Positions 8,352-17,430 of a stretch of DNA of 64,000 bases are shown here, in pieces. Source of the DNA: Lysinibacillus sp. PLM2 (GTDB lineage Bacteria; Bacillota; Bacilli; Bacillales_A; Planococcaceae). The stretch covers positions 432,001-496,000 of the forward strand of contig AP025689.1 of NCBI GenBank assembly GCA_023168345.1, written 5' to 3'. A model generated the notes under the pieces. It was not told the origin of the DNA, searched no databases, and was given only the letters and a program-made list of their open reading frames with translations. Each line of letters starts with the position of its first letter. The first letter of the stretch is position 1. The position numbers and the translations under genes were made by a program.

Positions 8352-9608
8352 ATGAGTAAAACTCTGAATGTAGTCGAGTTATTTGCGGGCGTAGGCGGAT
8401 TTCGATTAGGTTTAGAAAAAGCGAACTCAGACGTTTTTAAAACTGTTTGGGCTAACCAATGGGAGCCGTCACGTAAAGTACAACATGCATTTGATTGTTA
8501 TGCTAGTCATTTTAAGACTGGTGTTGATGAATATAGTAATAAAGATATTACCACAGTACCAGATGAACATTTTGCCAATTTAGAAATCGATTTATTGGTT
8601 GGGGGATTTCCTTGCCAAGACTACTCTGTAGCACGTTCACTTTCAGGAGAAAAAGGGCTAGAGGGTAAAAAGGGCGTCCTATTTTGGGAGATTAAGCGTG
8701 TGATAGAAAACTCACATCCTAAGTATGTACTACTAGAAAATGTAGATCGCCTTTTAAAATCACCTTCTAAACAACGCGGACGTGATTTTGCAATCATGCT
8801 GGCAACATTCCGCGATTTAAATTATATTGTGGAATGGCGTGTCATTAATGCTGCAGAATACGGTGGGGCTCAAAAGCGTCGTAGAGTATTTATCTTTGCA
8901 TATAAAAATGATTTAGATATAGCATCTAGTCAATTAGGTTTTACACAAGACGAAGTTGTATTTAAGGAAGGTTTCTTTGCAAAAACATTTCCTGTTAAAG
9001 AAGAGCCATACAAGGCTAGAAAAGCTACTGTCGAATTACCAGAAGATATATTACAAATTTCAAATGAGTTTTCATTTGGGTTTTATACTGCTGGAGTGAT
9101 GATAGGCAGTAACGTATATACAGCTCACACAGAAGTTCTTAACGAAAAGTTTACTCCATTAAAAGATATTATATTGGATGAGTCTGAAGTTGAAGAAAAA
9201 TACTATCTATCAGAATCAGCAGTTGAGAAATTTGCATATTTAAGAGGATCCAAAAAAATAGAAAGAACATCTGCAAGTGGACATAAATATATCTTCTCTG
9301 AAGGTGGTATGTCACCAACCGATGAGTTAGACGGACCAGGTCGTACAATGTTAACAAGTGAGGGAACTGTTAATCGTAGTACTCATATTGTTGAAGTTAA
9401 TGGCCGTAAACGTTTCCTAACACCGTTAGAATGTGAACGCCTAAACTCATTTGATGATAACTGGACAGCAGGAATGCCTGATAGAATGCGTTATTTCTGT
9501 ATGGGGAATGCGCTAGTAGTTAGTCTTATTACGAAAATGGGACAAACCATAATGGAAATTGATAATGAAGAGACTGTTACATCTGAACAGATAGAGTTAT
9601 TCGTATAA
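8352..9608 (+). CDS. DNA (cytosine-5) methyltransferase of the Sau3AI type
   Basis: The 418-residue product transfers a methyl group from S-adenosylmethionine to cytosine C5. The conserved motifs are in order: I (ELFAGVGGFRLGL, 9-21), IV with catalytic Cys88 (GGFPCQDYS), VI (ENV, 129-131), VIII (AEYGGAQKRRRVFI), IX (RFLTPLECERLNSF) and X (MGNALVVSLI). A target-recognition region lies between VIII and IX. The ATG at 8352 follows AAAGGATG and an AAAGGG stretch; an earlier in-frame start at 8295 lacks a ribosome site. It would protect against the nearby Sau3AI-like enzyme. The length matches M.Sau3AI-type enzymes (about 410 residues). Confidence 0.92.
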   Translation: MSKTLNVVELFAGVGGFRLGLEKANSDVFKTVWANQWEPSRKVQHAFDCYASHFKTGVDEYSNKDITTVPDEHFANLEIDLLVGGFPCQDYSVARSLSGEKGLEGKKGVLFWEIKRVIENSHPKYVLLENVDRLLKSPSKQRGRDFAIMLATFRDLNYIVEWRVINAAEYGGAQKRRRVFIFAYKNDLDIASSQLGFTQDEVVFKEGFFAKTFPVKEEPYKARKATVELPEDILQISNEFSFGFYTAGVMIGSNVYTAHTEVLNEKFTPLKDIILDESEVEEKYYLSESAVEKFAYLRGSKKIERTSASGHKYIFSEGGMSPTDELDGPGRTMLTSEGTVNRSTHIVEVNGRKRFLTPLECERLNSFDDNWTAGMPDRMRYFCMGNALVVSLITKMGQTIMEIDNEETVTSEQIELFV

Positions 9609-9629
9609 TTAATAGTTGCTTTGCACTTG

Positions 9630-9665
9630 GCATGGGTTCCGGTTACGCTGGGCCCATGCTTTTAT
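9630..9665 (+). terminator. Terminator after the methyltransferase gene
   Basis: GCATGGG / CCCATGC stem with a G+C-rich loop followed by TTTTATTTTTA, 22 nt after the stop codon. Confidence 0.75.
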
Positions 9666-9719
9666 TTTTAGTGAAAGTTGAATATTCTGTTAAAATAAAG
9701 TAAAACGATTTTTAGGGAG

Positions 9720-10781
9720 ATGTTTCATATTTATAAGAATATACAAACAACATTTCGATTGTATCAAAGTGAGACAAGTAAGTTTAATTCTTCATTTTTC
9801 GATCTGATTAATGGGGAGAATGAAACAAAACAAACAAAAGGTTTAGCTTACTTGCTAAATATTTCACCTGAGTTATTAAAAGAATTTCTTTCAATGAAAA
9901 AGATTAAGGAAAGTATTAAAAAGTCTTTAACTAATAATGAATATAAGCTCTTTCTTAAAAGTGATTTTGCTAAAATCGATGCAGAAATGATAAGCGTGGG
10001 TATTGAAAAAGTGAGGAGAGATATTACGCTCACATTTTATTATAAAAGTTTAAAAGTGTTTGTTTTAATAATTGAGGCTAAAAATATTAAATTGGGTAAA
10101 AACCACAAAATGGAAATCCAACTTCAAAAATATATTGATCCAAACTACTTCCAAGGTGATATTCACATACCGAAGTTAGTTGTTTCATTAACAAGGTACG
10201 AACAATTTTTTGAGAATCCTAGATTTATATCGATAACTTGGGAAGAGCTAATTCAAATATTGAATAAAACAATAAAATCTGGCTCAGATGAAACCAAGGC
10301 CCTAATATTAAAAGATTATCTAAATTTTATAACTGGAGTTGATAAAGAAATGAATTTTTATGAAAAAGAGGTTCTTTCAGTTCCTGCAGGTAAAACTTTT
10401 AATGAGATTGCTAAATATAATATTCATGCATGTCCGGTCTCCTATAACTATCGAGACAGTTTGTTCATCACTTTCCGACAAAAAGGTGGTGTAATGGAAA
10501 GATTATACAAAGTAGAAAAAGTAATTGTAATAGACCCAAGAAGTGATTCAATGATTGAAGTAGTGGCCGAAAGCGAACCTTTATATAAAGAGAGAATCCT
10601 ATCTTATATTAGAGAAAGAAAAAGTAAATATGGTTTTAACCATGATGAAGAATATAGATTTTATGTTTTGTCTGAAAAGGAAATCATCTCTTTGCCACAT
10701 ACCCCTCATCCCGAGAGAAATAATTCTGGCCCTAGATATTATTCGTTATCAGAAATCTTAAGTGGTAAGGAAATAGTATAA
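9720..10781 (+). CDS. PD-(D/E)XK nuclease-like protein, restriction-island accessory
   Basis: The 353-residue protein is predicted cytosolic. Residues about 85-140 fit a PD-(D/E)XK nuclease: Glu96 (GIEKVRR), Asp101 in RRDITL, E119-A-K121 in LIIEAKN, then QLQKYI (134-139), the QxxxY element of one nuclease subfamily. The C-terminal part (215-353) is mixed alpha/beta without a recognised domain. The ATG at 9720 overlaps the AGGGAG ribosome-like site, so the true start may lie slightly downstream. It has its own transcription start region after the methyltransferase terminator. Function is unknown; by context it may be a further restriction or anti-phage nuclease. Confidence 0.7.
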   Translation: MFHIYKNIQTTFRLYQSETSKFNSSFFDLINGENETKQTKGLAYLLNISPELLKEFLSMKKIKESIKKSLTNNEYKLFLKSDFAKIDAEMISVGIEKVRRDITLTFYYKSLKVFVLIIEAKNIKLGKNHKMEIQLQKYIDPNYFQGDIHIPKLVVSLTRYEQFFENPRFISITWEELIQILNKTIKSGSDETKALILKDYLNFITGVDKEMNFYEKEVLSVPAGKTFNEIAKYNIHACPVSYNYRDSLFITFRQKGGVMERLYKVEKVIVIDPRSDSMIEVVAESEPLYKERILSYIRERKSKYGFNHDEEYRFYVLSEKEIISLPHTPHPERNNSGPRYYSLSEILSGKEIV

Positions 10782-10977
10782 TGTTCTTCTTTTGATAGTG
10801 GATATGAGTGGGAATAATAGAAAACTAGAACTTTTAGGTATATAAACCTTGGAAATCTTATAGTACTTTTATCAACACCGACTCTAATTATTCCAAATCG
10901 CCTATGAACTGAATTCTTGAAATACTTTACGAAAGATGTCTTGTAGGGGAGGTGTAATCTTTGATTTGTAAGGAGAT

Positions 10978-11379
10978 TTACAACAATTTTTCGTTTGCAA
11001 TTTTCTCTACAGCTGGAATATCAGCAGGGGCAAAATTCATTTCGGTGATTTCCTCTCGCGACACCCATTTCGTTTCAGCATGTTCTAATGCAACGGGTTG
11101 TCCATCAACAAGTTTAGCCATATACGTTTCAAGGCGAACAATCACTTTTTCATATTCATATGTCGTATCTTCAACTTTCTCTCCAACTTCAATCGAGCAG
11201 TTGAACTCTTCTTTAATTTCGCGTGTTAATGCCTGTTCTGGGGTCTCGCCAGCTTCAATTTTCCCACCTGGAAACTCCCAGTAGTTTGCTAATGACATCT
11301 CAGGGCCTCTTAACGCACAGAAGATTTCATTCTTATCATTTTCAATAATTGCGCCAACAACGTGGACTGTTTTTTTCAT
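10978..11379 (-). CDS. Nudix hydrolase, MutT/8-oxo-dGTP diphosphatase-like
   Basis: This 133-residue protein has a complete Nudix box, GGKIEAGETPEQALTREIK followed by EEF (about residues 38-59), where the Glu side chains bind Mg2+. It begins MKKTVHVVGAIIENDKNEIF, typical of MutT/CTP pyrophosphohydrolase-like proteins, and has the FPGG motif. It would hydrolyse oxidised nucleoside triphosphates or a related diphosphate substrate in the cytosol. The ATG is preceded by AAGGTGG. It is a single gene flanked by spacers on both sides, and the substrate cannot be fixed from sequence. Confidence 0.88.
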   Translation of the reverse strand: MKKTVHVVGAIIENDKNEIFCALRGPEMSLANYWEFPGGKIEAGETPEQALTREIKEEFNCSIEVGEKVEDTTYEYEKVIVRLETYMAKLVDGQPVALEHAETKWVSREEITEMNFAPADIPAVEKIANEKLL

Positions 11380-11605
11380 TATGTAAAACCACCTTTATTT
11401 TATATTACCTTATTTCGTCAAATGATATTTAATATTCTAACTAATTGATTATAACTATACTAAAGGAAAAGTTATTCATTTAAGTAATGAAGGAAATAGC
11501 TATCGATGTATGAATATAAGTAAGTATTCATTTAATGGAATTTAAGTACTTATTATATAACAGCAAGATTATATAAACTTTATATTCGCCTTAACTTCAC
11601 TAAAC

Positions 11606-11645
11606 AAAAAAACACAAACCTATAAAAGATAGATTTGCGTTTTAA
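11606..11645 (-). terminator. Possible terminator after gltS
   Basis: AAACACAAACCTAT / ATAGATTTGCGTTT can pair with two mismatches, and A-rich sequence on the left gives U-rich RNA on the minus strand. It lies just downstream of the gltS stop and is only moderately convincing. Confidence 0.45.
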
Positions 11646-11667
11646 AATACCAATACACACAAGTCAA

Positions 11668-12846
11668 CTAATTAAACAAATTAATAGTCGTAATAATAAT
11701 CGGCATCCCGAATACGTCAATCAAGAAGGCACCCACGATTGGCACGACGAGGTAGGCTTTACGAGATGGGCCAAATTTGTCTACAGCTGCTGCCATGTTG
11801 GCCATCGCGTTTGGTGTAGCACCTAGACCGTGACCAAGGAAACCGGACACCATAATCGCTGCATCGTAGTTTTTCCCAAGTGCGCGGAAAAGAATAAACA
11901 TCGCAAATAATACGATAAAGATAACTTGAGCTAATACGATTACTAGTAATGGTAAAGCTAAGCCTGCAATTTCCCATAACTTAATGCTCATTAATGCCAT
12001 TGATAAGAAAATACCAAGGGAAATATCACCGATTAGGCTGATTTCTTTCATATTAATTGCTTGCGGTTTGATGCGATCAACAATGTTACGTACAATAACA
12101 GCTACGAACATAGCACCAACATAACCTGGTAATGCGAAGCTTGTTAAATTAGAGAACAGTTCTCCCACAAACGTCCCAGCAGCCATACAGAAAGTGATTA
12201 AAAATACTTGTAACATAAATGATTTTTCAGTCACTGGACGTTCGTCTTTTTCAACATACTCTTCAGTTTCATCGGCTGATGGCTTTAAATTAAATTTACG
12301 AACTAAATATTGTACGACTGGTCCACCGACTAGTCCTCCAGCAACTAAACCGCATGTGGCAGCAGCCATACCAACTGATAGGGCAGAAGAGACACCGAAG
12401 CCTTCAATTGTTTCCCCGTAAGCAGCCGCGGCACCATGTCCACCTTCCATAGAAACCGCCCCTGTCATTACACCAAGTAATGGATGAAGACCAAGTACTT
12501 GAGCTAATGAAACACCAATGACATTTTGCATTAACGCTAAAAATCCACATGCTATCCAGTAGATAATTAGTAATTTGCCCCCTAATTTAACAAGCTTAAA
12601 ACTTGCTCCAAGACCAACAGTCGTAAAGAACGTAATCATGAAAATAGACTGTAATGAAGTATCTAATGTAAATTCAATTATCCCAAAACTTTTTAAAGCC
12701 GTTGCAATAATCGCAAATAATAACCCTCCAACTACAGGTGCTGGAATACAGTATCGATTTAAAAAATTGACCCTTTTTACTAAAAACGAACCGATTAAAA
12801 ATAATGTAACAGCTAAACATAATGTTGTAATCTGATTGAATTCCAT
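11668..12846 (-). CDS. gltS: Sodium/glutamate symporter
   Basis: A 392-residue integral membrane protein with about ten hydrophobic helices in two inverted halves. Each half carries the glycine-rich re-entrant loop typical of GltS: MTGAVSMEGGHGAAAAYGET (about 134-153) and the second-half counterpart SGFLGHGLGATPNAMANM (about 338-355). It imports glutamate with Na+. The ATG follows AAAGGGGGA. It lies 12 bases downstream of hutG on the same strand, so the two are probably cotranscribed. This pairs histidine-derived glutamate production with glutamate transport. Confidence 0.92.
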   Translation of the reverse strand: MEFNQITTLCLAVTLFLIGSFLVKRVNFLNRYCIPAPVVGGLLFAIIATALKSFGIIEFTLDTSLQSIFMITFFTTVGLGASFKLVKLGGKLLIIYWIACGFLALMQNVIGVSLAQVLGLHPLLGVMTGAVSMEGGHGAAAAYGETIEGFGVSSALSVGMAAATCGLVAGGLVGGPVVQYLVRKFNLKPSADETEEYVEKDERPVTEKSFMLQVFLITFCMAAGTFVGELFSNLTSFALPGYVGAMFVAVIVRNIVDRIKPQAINMKEISLIGDISLGIFLSMALMSIKLWEIAGLALPLLVIVLAQVIFIVLFAMFILFRALGKNYDAAIMVSGFLGHGLGATPNAMANMAAAVDKFGPSRKAYLVVPIVGAFLIDVFGMPIIITTINLFN

Positions 12847-12858
12847 ATATATCCCCCT

Positions 12859-13792
12859 TTAATTATTTATATACTGCATTACAACCTCATTTATAAAATA
12901 AGCTCCTAATTTTGTAGTTTGATTGTTTACATCCAATGAAGGGTTGATTTCACATATACTAAAGCTTACTGTTTTTTTTGACGAAACCATTTTACGTAAA
13001 ATTTCACGTACCTTTATTGCAGATAAACCAAACGGTGAGGGTGCACTAACCCCAGGTGCTTCCGCTGCACTTAAAACATCCATACAAAGGGTAACGAGTA
13101 AAACATCATGTGTCCTCATAAAGTGATCTAGCGCTTCAGTAAACTTAACGGAATTCAATTGCTCATCTAAAAAGTATTGGACCTTATAATGATCCGCGGT
13201 ATTAAATAATGCAGTGGTGTTTCCATACTGTTGGATACCGCACACGAAATAGTTCGTATTGGGATCCTCATCTAAAATTTGCCTGAACATTGTCCCTGAT
13301 GAGGTTTGCTTGTCATATTCTCGTAAATCAAAATGCGCATCAATATTTAATAAACCAATTGAAGCTTCTGGACCTACTGCTTTTCGTACACCTAAATACT
13401 GGCCATATAGCGTTTCATGTCCGCCTCCAAGGATAATGGCTTTTCCGTATTTTAAAATATCGGAAACTTTATCACCTAGCTCTTGTTGAGCACTCTTCAA
13501 ATCATGACCTTCACAAATGACATTTCCAAAATCTATTAGTGATTTATCATTGGTATGATGACGCCACGGTAGTGATGCTAGTTGTTTTCGTATTGCAAAG
13601 GGTGCTTCTTTTGCACCGGTTCGACCTTGGTTGCGCCTTACTCCTTCATCACAAGCAAAACCGATTAATACTATCGAATCTTGCTCCATTGTCGTAGTTG
13701 TTTTAACAACCTGGTGATAACGAAAGTAAGTATGATCTGTTTTATGATCGATTCGACCTTGCCAAATCTCTGAATCTGCTTTTCTATACATA
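12859..13792 (-). CDS. hutG: Formimidoylglutamase (arginase family)
   Basis: The product of about 310 residues belongs to the ureohydrolase family and would hydrolyse N-formimidoyl-glutamate to glutamate and formamide, using two Mn2+ ions. Metal ligands are visible in GGGHETLYG, LNIDAHFDLRE and LCMDVLSAAEAPGVSAPSP; the last is closer to HutG than to arginase or agmatinase. I chose ATG 13792 because AGAAGG lies 8 bases upstream; a GTG at 13800 would overlap that site. The other hut genes are absent here. It is divergent from a LysR gene that may control it. Confidence 0.85.
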
Positions 13793-13910
13793 GAGGTCAC
13801 CTTCTGAAAACTGAAAATTTTATATATTCATTATATTTTCTGATCATTTATAATATCAAATACTTATTTTTTATAATATAATAGTTTCAAACTATAAATG
13901 GGGTGGGAAG

Positions 13911-14789
13911 ATGGATTTACGGAAGATGTATTACTTCGATGCAACAGTGAAGTACCGAAGTTTTTCAAGAGCTGCAAAAGCCTTACATATTTCACAGCCA
14001 TCATTAAGTAATGCAATTAAAACATTGGAAGGGGAAATTGGTGCTCCGCTCATTGAACGAACGACAAAACAATTTCAATTAACAGAATTAGGCCTTCAAT
14101 TTTATGAGCGATCGAAAAACTTAATTTCACAATTTGAGTTAGTGGAGCTGGAGCTAAAAGAATTAGCAAAAGGGGAAAATATAGAAATTCGTTTAGGTAT
14201 GATTGAATCAGCGAATTATTTATTTTCACAGGTTATCATTGAATATCGAAAACTATTCCCACACAATCAAATTACATTAATTGATACATTATATAATCAA
14301 ACTGTACGCCAAGCATTATTAGATTTAGATGTACATGGTGTCATTACGAACCAGCATATTGTAGATGCTGAAATTAAGAGCGAATTATTATATAACGAGC
14401 CATATGTTGTCCTAATAAATAGAGATCATCCATTTGCTATAAAGGATCAGATAACACTTGTAGATTTTACTGAAGAATCATTAATAATTGGTATGCCAGA
14501 ATTTCAAACGAGTGCACAAATATTAAAAGTATTCAAACAGGAAAATGTGAAGCCAAATATTCAATATAAAATTGAACGATTTGAAATGATAAAGGTATTA
14601 GTAGAGAAAGGTTTAGGAATTGCTATCCTACCAAAACATTATGTTTCACAGCATTTATCGGAAAACCTACTAACACGTCCAGTGCATAACGAGTTTCTAA
14701 ATCGTAATGTATACTTGTGTACGATGAAAGATCGTACATTTCCAGAAAGCATACTAAAGTTATTTGAGTTAATTAGGGCAATGGGGTGA
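13911..14789 (+). CDS. LysR-family transcriptional regulator
   Basis: This 292-residue protein has an N-terminal winged helix-turn-helix (RSFSRAAKALHISQPSLSNA, about 17-36) and a C-terminal substrate-binding domain of the CynR/GltC type. The ATG follows GGGGTGGGAAG. It is transcribed divergently from hutG-gltS across a 118-bp AT-rich spacer, the usual arrangement for a LysR protein controlling the opposite operon. A glutamate- or formiminoglutamate-responsive role is inferred only from location. Confidence 0.9.
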   Translation: MDLRKMYYFDATVKYRSFSRAAKALHISQPSLSNAIKTLEGEIGAPLIERTTKQFQLTELGLQFYERSKNLISQFELVELELKELAKGENIEIRLGMIESANYLFSQVIIEYRKLFPHNQITLIDTLYNQTVRQALLDLDVHGVITNQHIVDAEIKSELLYNEPYVVLINRDHPFAIKDQITLVDFTEESLIIGMPEFQTSAQILKVFKQENVKPNIQYKIERFEMIKVLVEKGLGIAILPKHYVSQHLSENLLTRPVHNEFLNRNVYLCTMKDRTFPESILKLFELIRAMG

Positions 14790-14890
14790 GAGAGGTTGAG
14801 TTTCTTAGTATCGGAAAGATTTAAATGGGTAATCATTTTTATCATTTATTGAAGTTTATACCGGTTATGGAACTAGGAAACCTACAAAAA

Positions 14891-14922
14891 AATTCCACGA
14901 GAAATTAGAGCCTCGTGGAATT
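14891..14922. terminator. Bidirectional terminator
   Basis: The perfect stem AATTCCACGAG / CTCGTGGAATT with a 10-nt loop has A-rich sequence on the left and T-rich on the right. It serves the converging LysR and SLH genes. Confidence 0.85.
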
Positions 14923-14964
14923 ATTCTTAATCTGTACAGAATCTGTGAAAAACTGCTATTGGTT

Positions 14965-16077
14965 CTAAAGATTGTCTGGAATATCTTTCAACCTCTCTAG
15001 CATCTCTTCTATCTGTTCGGGTGTTAGTTCGACGTGAGGTGAAGAAGTATTGACTGGTTCTCGTTTATTAAAAGATAATTTAAATTCGCCATTTTCTTCC
15101 GTTACATTCACTTCAACAGGAATGGTAACCATACCACTGTATATAACCAGGTTAAGTTTTGTTTTCCCCACTTTATGCGGCTGAAGTATAGCATAATCAT
15201 GGAAAGTTTTTATCAATAGTATATCTGCATCAGGAGGTTGTGACGTTTTTTCATATCCTGAAGAAGAAACATTGATAACGTCAACTACAGAAATAATGGA
15301 CGGATCTTCTGACTCGAATTGCGTACCTTGTTCATAGCTCATCATATCGTCAAATTGAGTATAACTTGTTAAATCATAATCTTTAAAATAAAAGTACTCA
15401 TACTGATCAACAGACTTTTGAACCTTTTCAATCATTAATGCAAGCTGAGAACGAGTAAGTGGGTTATTCATTTTAAATGTTTTATCTGCATAACCCGAAA
15501 CATAACCATAATAATCCATCGTATATACATATTGTCCAAAAGGTTGATTAAAAGCTAAATATGATCGACCATAATCACTCTGGTCATAGTATTTTCTATC
15601 AAGATCATTATATTTGTCTAAATTGGCATTATAAATTCCAATCAATGGTATTTGAAAACCATCAACTAAAATTTTTGCCATTTGCCCACGTCTAAGAGGA
15701 TCATTGACACCAAACCGTCCATCAGAATATCCTCCGACAATTCCTTTATTCGCAAGTGCTGCAATGTATGGATAAAACTGATGTGACGGGGGAACATCTT
15801 TAAAACCAGGGTCTTTTACATTACTAATATCCAGTCCTAAAACCTTCACAATAATACTAGCCGCTTGTCCACGAGACACAGTCTCATGTGGACGAAAGTT
15901 TGGTAATGTCCGACTAATCGCTTTTTGTTCTAATAGATTTTCAACTGCCTTGTAAAAGTTATCTGTTTCTTTCACGTCTTTGTAATGAACAGTTGCTGCA
16001 GATGCGCCACCTACTGAAGAGAACATAAGACATGCAGCAAGTCCAACATAGGTTAATAGTTTAGTTAGTTTTCCCAT
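14965..16077 (-). CDS. Exported SLH-domain surface protein
   Basis: A 370-residue secreted protein. The signal peptide covers residues 1-27 (Lys-rich start, hydrophobic core, ASA cleavage motif). Three SLH modules follow at about 31-75, 90-140 and 160-215, visible as FKDVPPSHQFYPYIAALANK, GGYSDGRFGVNDPLRRGQMA and GYADKTFKMNNPLTRSQLAL. SLH modules bind pyruvylated secondary cell-wall polymer. The usual TRAE motif is here SRGQ, RRGQ and TRSQ. The C-terminal 150 residues contain a beta-rich domain resembling a bacterial inhibitor-like module, and a short helical tail. The ATG follows ATAGGAGGCG. The role of the non-SLH part is unknown. Confidence 0.88.
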   Translation of the reverse strand: MGKLTKLLTYVGLAACLMFSSVGGASAATVHYKDVKETDNFYKAVENLLEQKAISRTLPNFRPHETVSRGQAASIIVKVLGLDISNVKDPGFKDVPPSHQFYPYIAALANKGIVGGYSDGRFGVNDPLRRGQMAKILVDGFQIPLIGIYNANLDKYNDLDRKYYDQSDYGRSYLAFNQPFGQYVYTMDYYGYVSGYADKTFKMNNPLTRSQLALMIEKVQKSVDQYEYFYFKDYDLTSYTQFDDMMSYEQGTQFESEDPSIISVVDVINVSSSGYEKTSQPPDADILLIKTFHDYAILQPHKVGKTKLNLVIYSGMVTIPVEVNVTEENGEFKLSFNKREPVNTSSPHVELTPEQIEEMLERLKDIPDNL

Positions 16078-16284
16078 TTTATCGCCTCCTATAAATAACG
16101 ATATAGGATAGATTTTTCCTAAACAATGGGCATTTGTTATTATTTTGAAATGATGGAATTGACGAGAGTATATTAGATTGAAAGCTTTTTAATACCATCT
16201 CATTCTTAGAAAGACATTACAAAAAACTGAACCAAAATATGTTAAAATCTACCAAAACAGTATAGGAGAAAGTCATTTTAAATC

Positions 16285-16623
16285 ATGAAAACAGTAATGG
16301 TTTTTGGAGCGTCTGGTGTTCTTGGACAACTCGTATGTACAGAGTTATTGAGGATATTTGAAAATGAAATTAAGCTAATCGTAACGGATTATAAAATGGA
16401 CTGGGGTGAACAACTAGCAAACTCACTTGACGGAAATGTGGAATTTAGATATTTAAATAGAAAAGATGATGAAAATATTAGCAAGGCGATTCAAAACATG
16501 GATATCGTCATCGTTGTATTGAAATATAAAACCCGAACTAATACGAACCAGAAAATAACTTCGTATATAGCTCGGGTTTTTCTTCGGCTAAATATTGTAA
16601 CCAGGATATTTCATTTCGTCTAA
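16285..16623 (+). pseudogene. Truncated NAD(P)-binding Rossmann protein fragment
   Basis: Residues 1-75 fit the N-terminus of a saccharopine-dehydrogenase-like or NAD-dependent epimerase-type protein: MKTVMVFGASGVLGQLVC is a dinucleotide-binding GxSGxLG motif, then LIVTDYK and MDIVIVVLKY. After about residue 80 the frame runs straight through a terminator hairpin, and the last 30 residues are not protein-like. Family members are several hundred residues long, so this is a 5' remnant. TATAGGAGAAAG lies about 12-17 bases upstream. Confidence 0.7.
16527..16583. terminator. Terminator hairpin inside the truncated frame
   Basis: AAAACCCGAACTAATACGAA pairs with TTCGTATATAGCTCGGGTTT apart from a few mismatches, followed by TTTTCTT. 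Its position within the open frame shows that the downstream codons are not functional coding sequence. Confidence 0.75.
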
Positions 16624-16746
16624 ATAATAGCGAAAATAAAAGGATATCCCTGTTGAGACATCCCATTCGATAGTGCTTTTCTTCTATTATATATGTCCTG
16701 CTCTGTTTAACCCAATACGTATTACCTAATTGAAGGAGACTAATGT

Positions 16747-17085
16747 TTAATCATCGTCAGCTTCAAGCCGGGCAATCGTTGCGCGGATAGACTCGATTTC
16801 TTGTTTAATTTGTTGGATTTTATCACTTAAGATCGAAAATACATTGTTGAACTGTGTTGTTTGAATTTCTTTGTAGCTAGCGAGGATGCCGTCGATTCGA
16901 ATGTCATCGAACCTTGTGGCTAAAGTCCCTTTCCAAGTCGTTGCTGTAAGCTCTGGCTGAGTCATGAGATACTGATTGCTTGAGAACTCCCCTTGCTTCC
17001 CGGTTAACTGACCATTGCACGTTTGTAAGCGACTGAGATCACTTTGTTTTTTGCGTAAAAGCGCATACCAATATGCTAAAGACAT
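16747..17085 (-). CDS. YwqH-like (DUF5082) small helical protein, type VII secretion associated
   Basis: This 112-residue helical protein (MSLAYWYALLRKKQSDLSRL at the start, coiled coil about 68-108) resembles the YwqH/DUF5082 family. Family members are encoded next to LXG toxins and WXG100-like partners and probably help present LXG effectors to the secretion machine. The ATG is preceded by AGAGGTGATTTC. It is unusual that it is transcribed divergently from the secretion operon, with its YwqI-like partner 10 kb away at 27413. The 345-bp spacer before esxA holds both promoters. Confidence 0.75.
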   Translation of the reverse strand: MSLAYWYALLRKKQSDLSRLQTCNGQLTGKQGEFSSNQYLMTQPELTATTWKGTLATRFDDIRIDGILASYKEIQTTQFNNVFSILSDKIQQIKQEIESIRATIARLEADDD

Positions 17086-17430
17086 GAAATCACCTCTATA
17101 TCACTAATTTTCCTCTTCAAAAGTTCGTTCAGAATAGCCATTCAGTACAACATTCTTAGCTGAATGAAATGAAATTAGATCTTTAATGCCCCTCTAATAT
17201 ATCACAATAAAAAATACTTAAAATGGTAAAGTTTGCTTATTTTTTGATAAATAAATTGGGAATAAATAACTCTTTTAATGTATTTTAGCAGATAATTATT
17301 GACCGTTCTAATTTATGTTCTTTAGAATAAAACTGAATTATTTGAATAAAGGCAAAGTGTATAAATTTACGAGCAAAATGAAGTATATTTTCGAATTTAT
17401 ATTCTTAGCCTAGAAAAAGGAGAGAAGTTC
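17086..17430. promoter_or_regulatory. Divergent control region before esxA, with sigma-A-like promoter
   Basis: TTGACC (17299-17304) and TAGAAT (17323-17328) are separated by 18 bases and point toward esxA, giving a leader of about 100 nt. The rest is AT-rich and holds no gene. The promoter of the leftward YwqH-like gene must also lie here but is not clear. Confidence 0.6.

Noticed and set aside
10961-11284. Plus-strand 107-codon frame
   Set aside because: It is antisense to the Nudix gene, which has a complete Nudix box and ribosome site.
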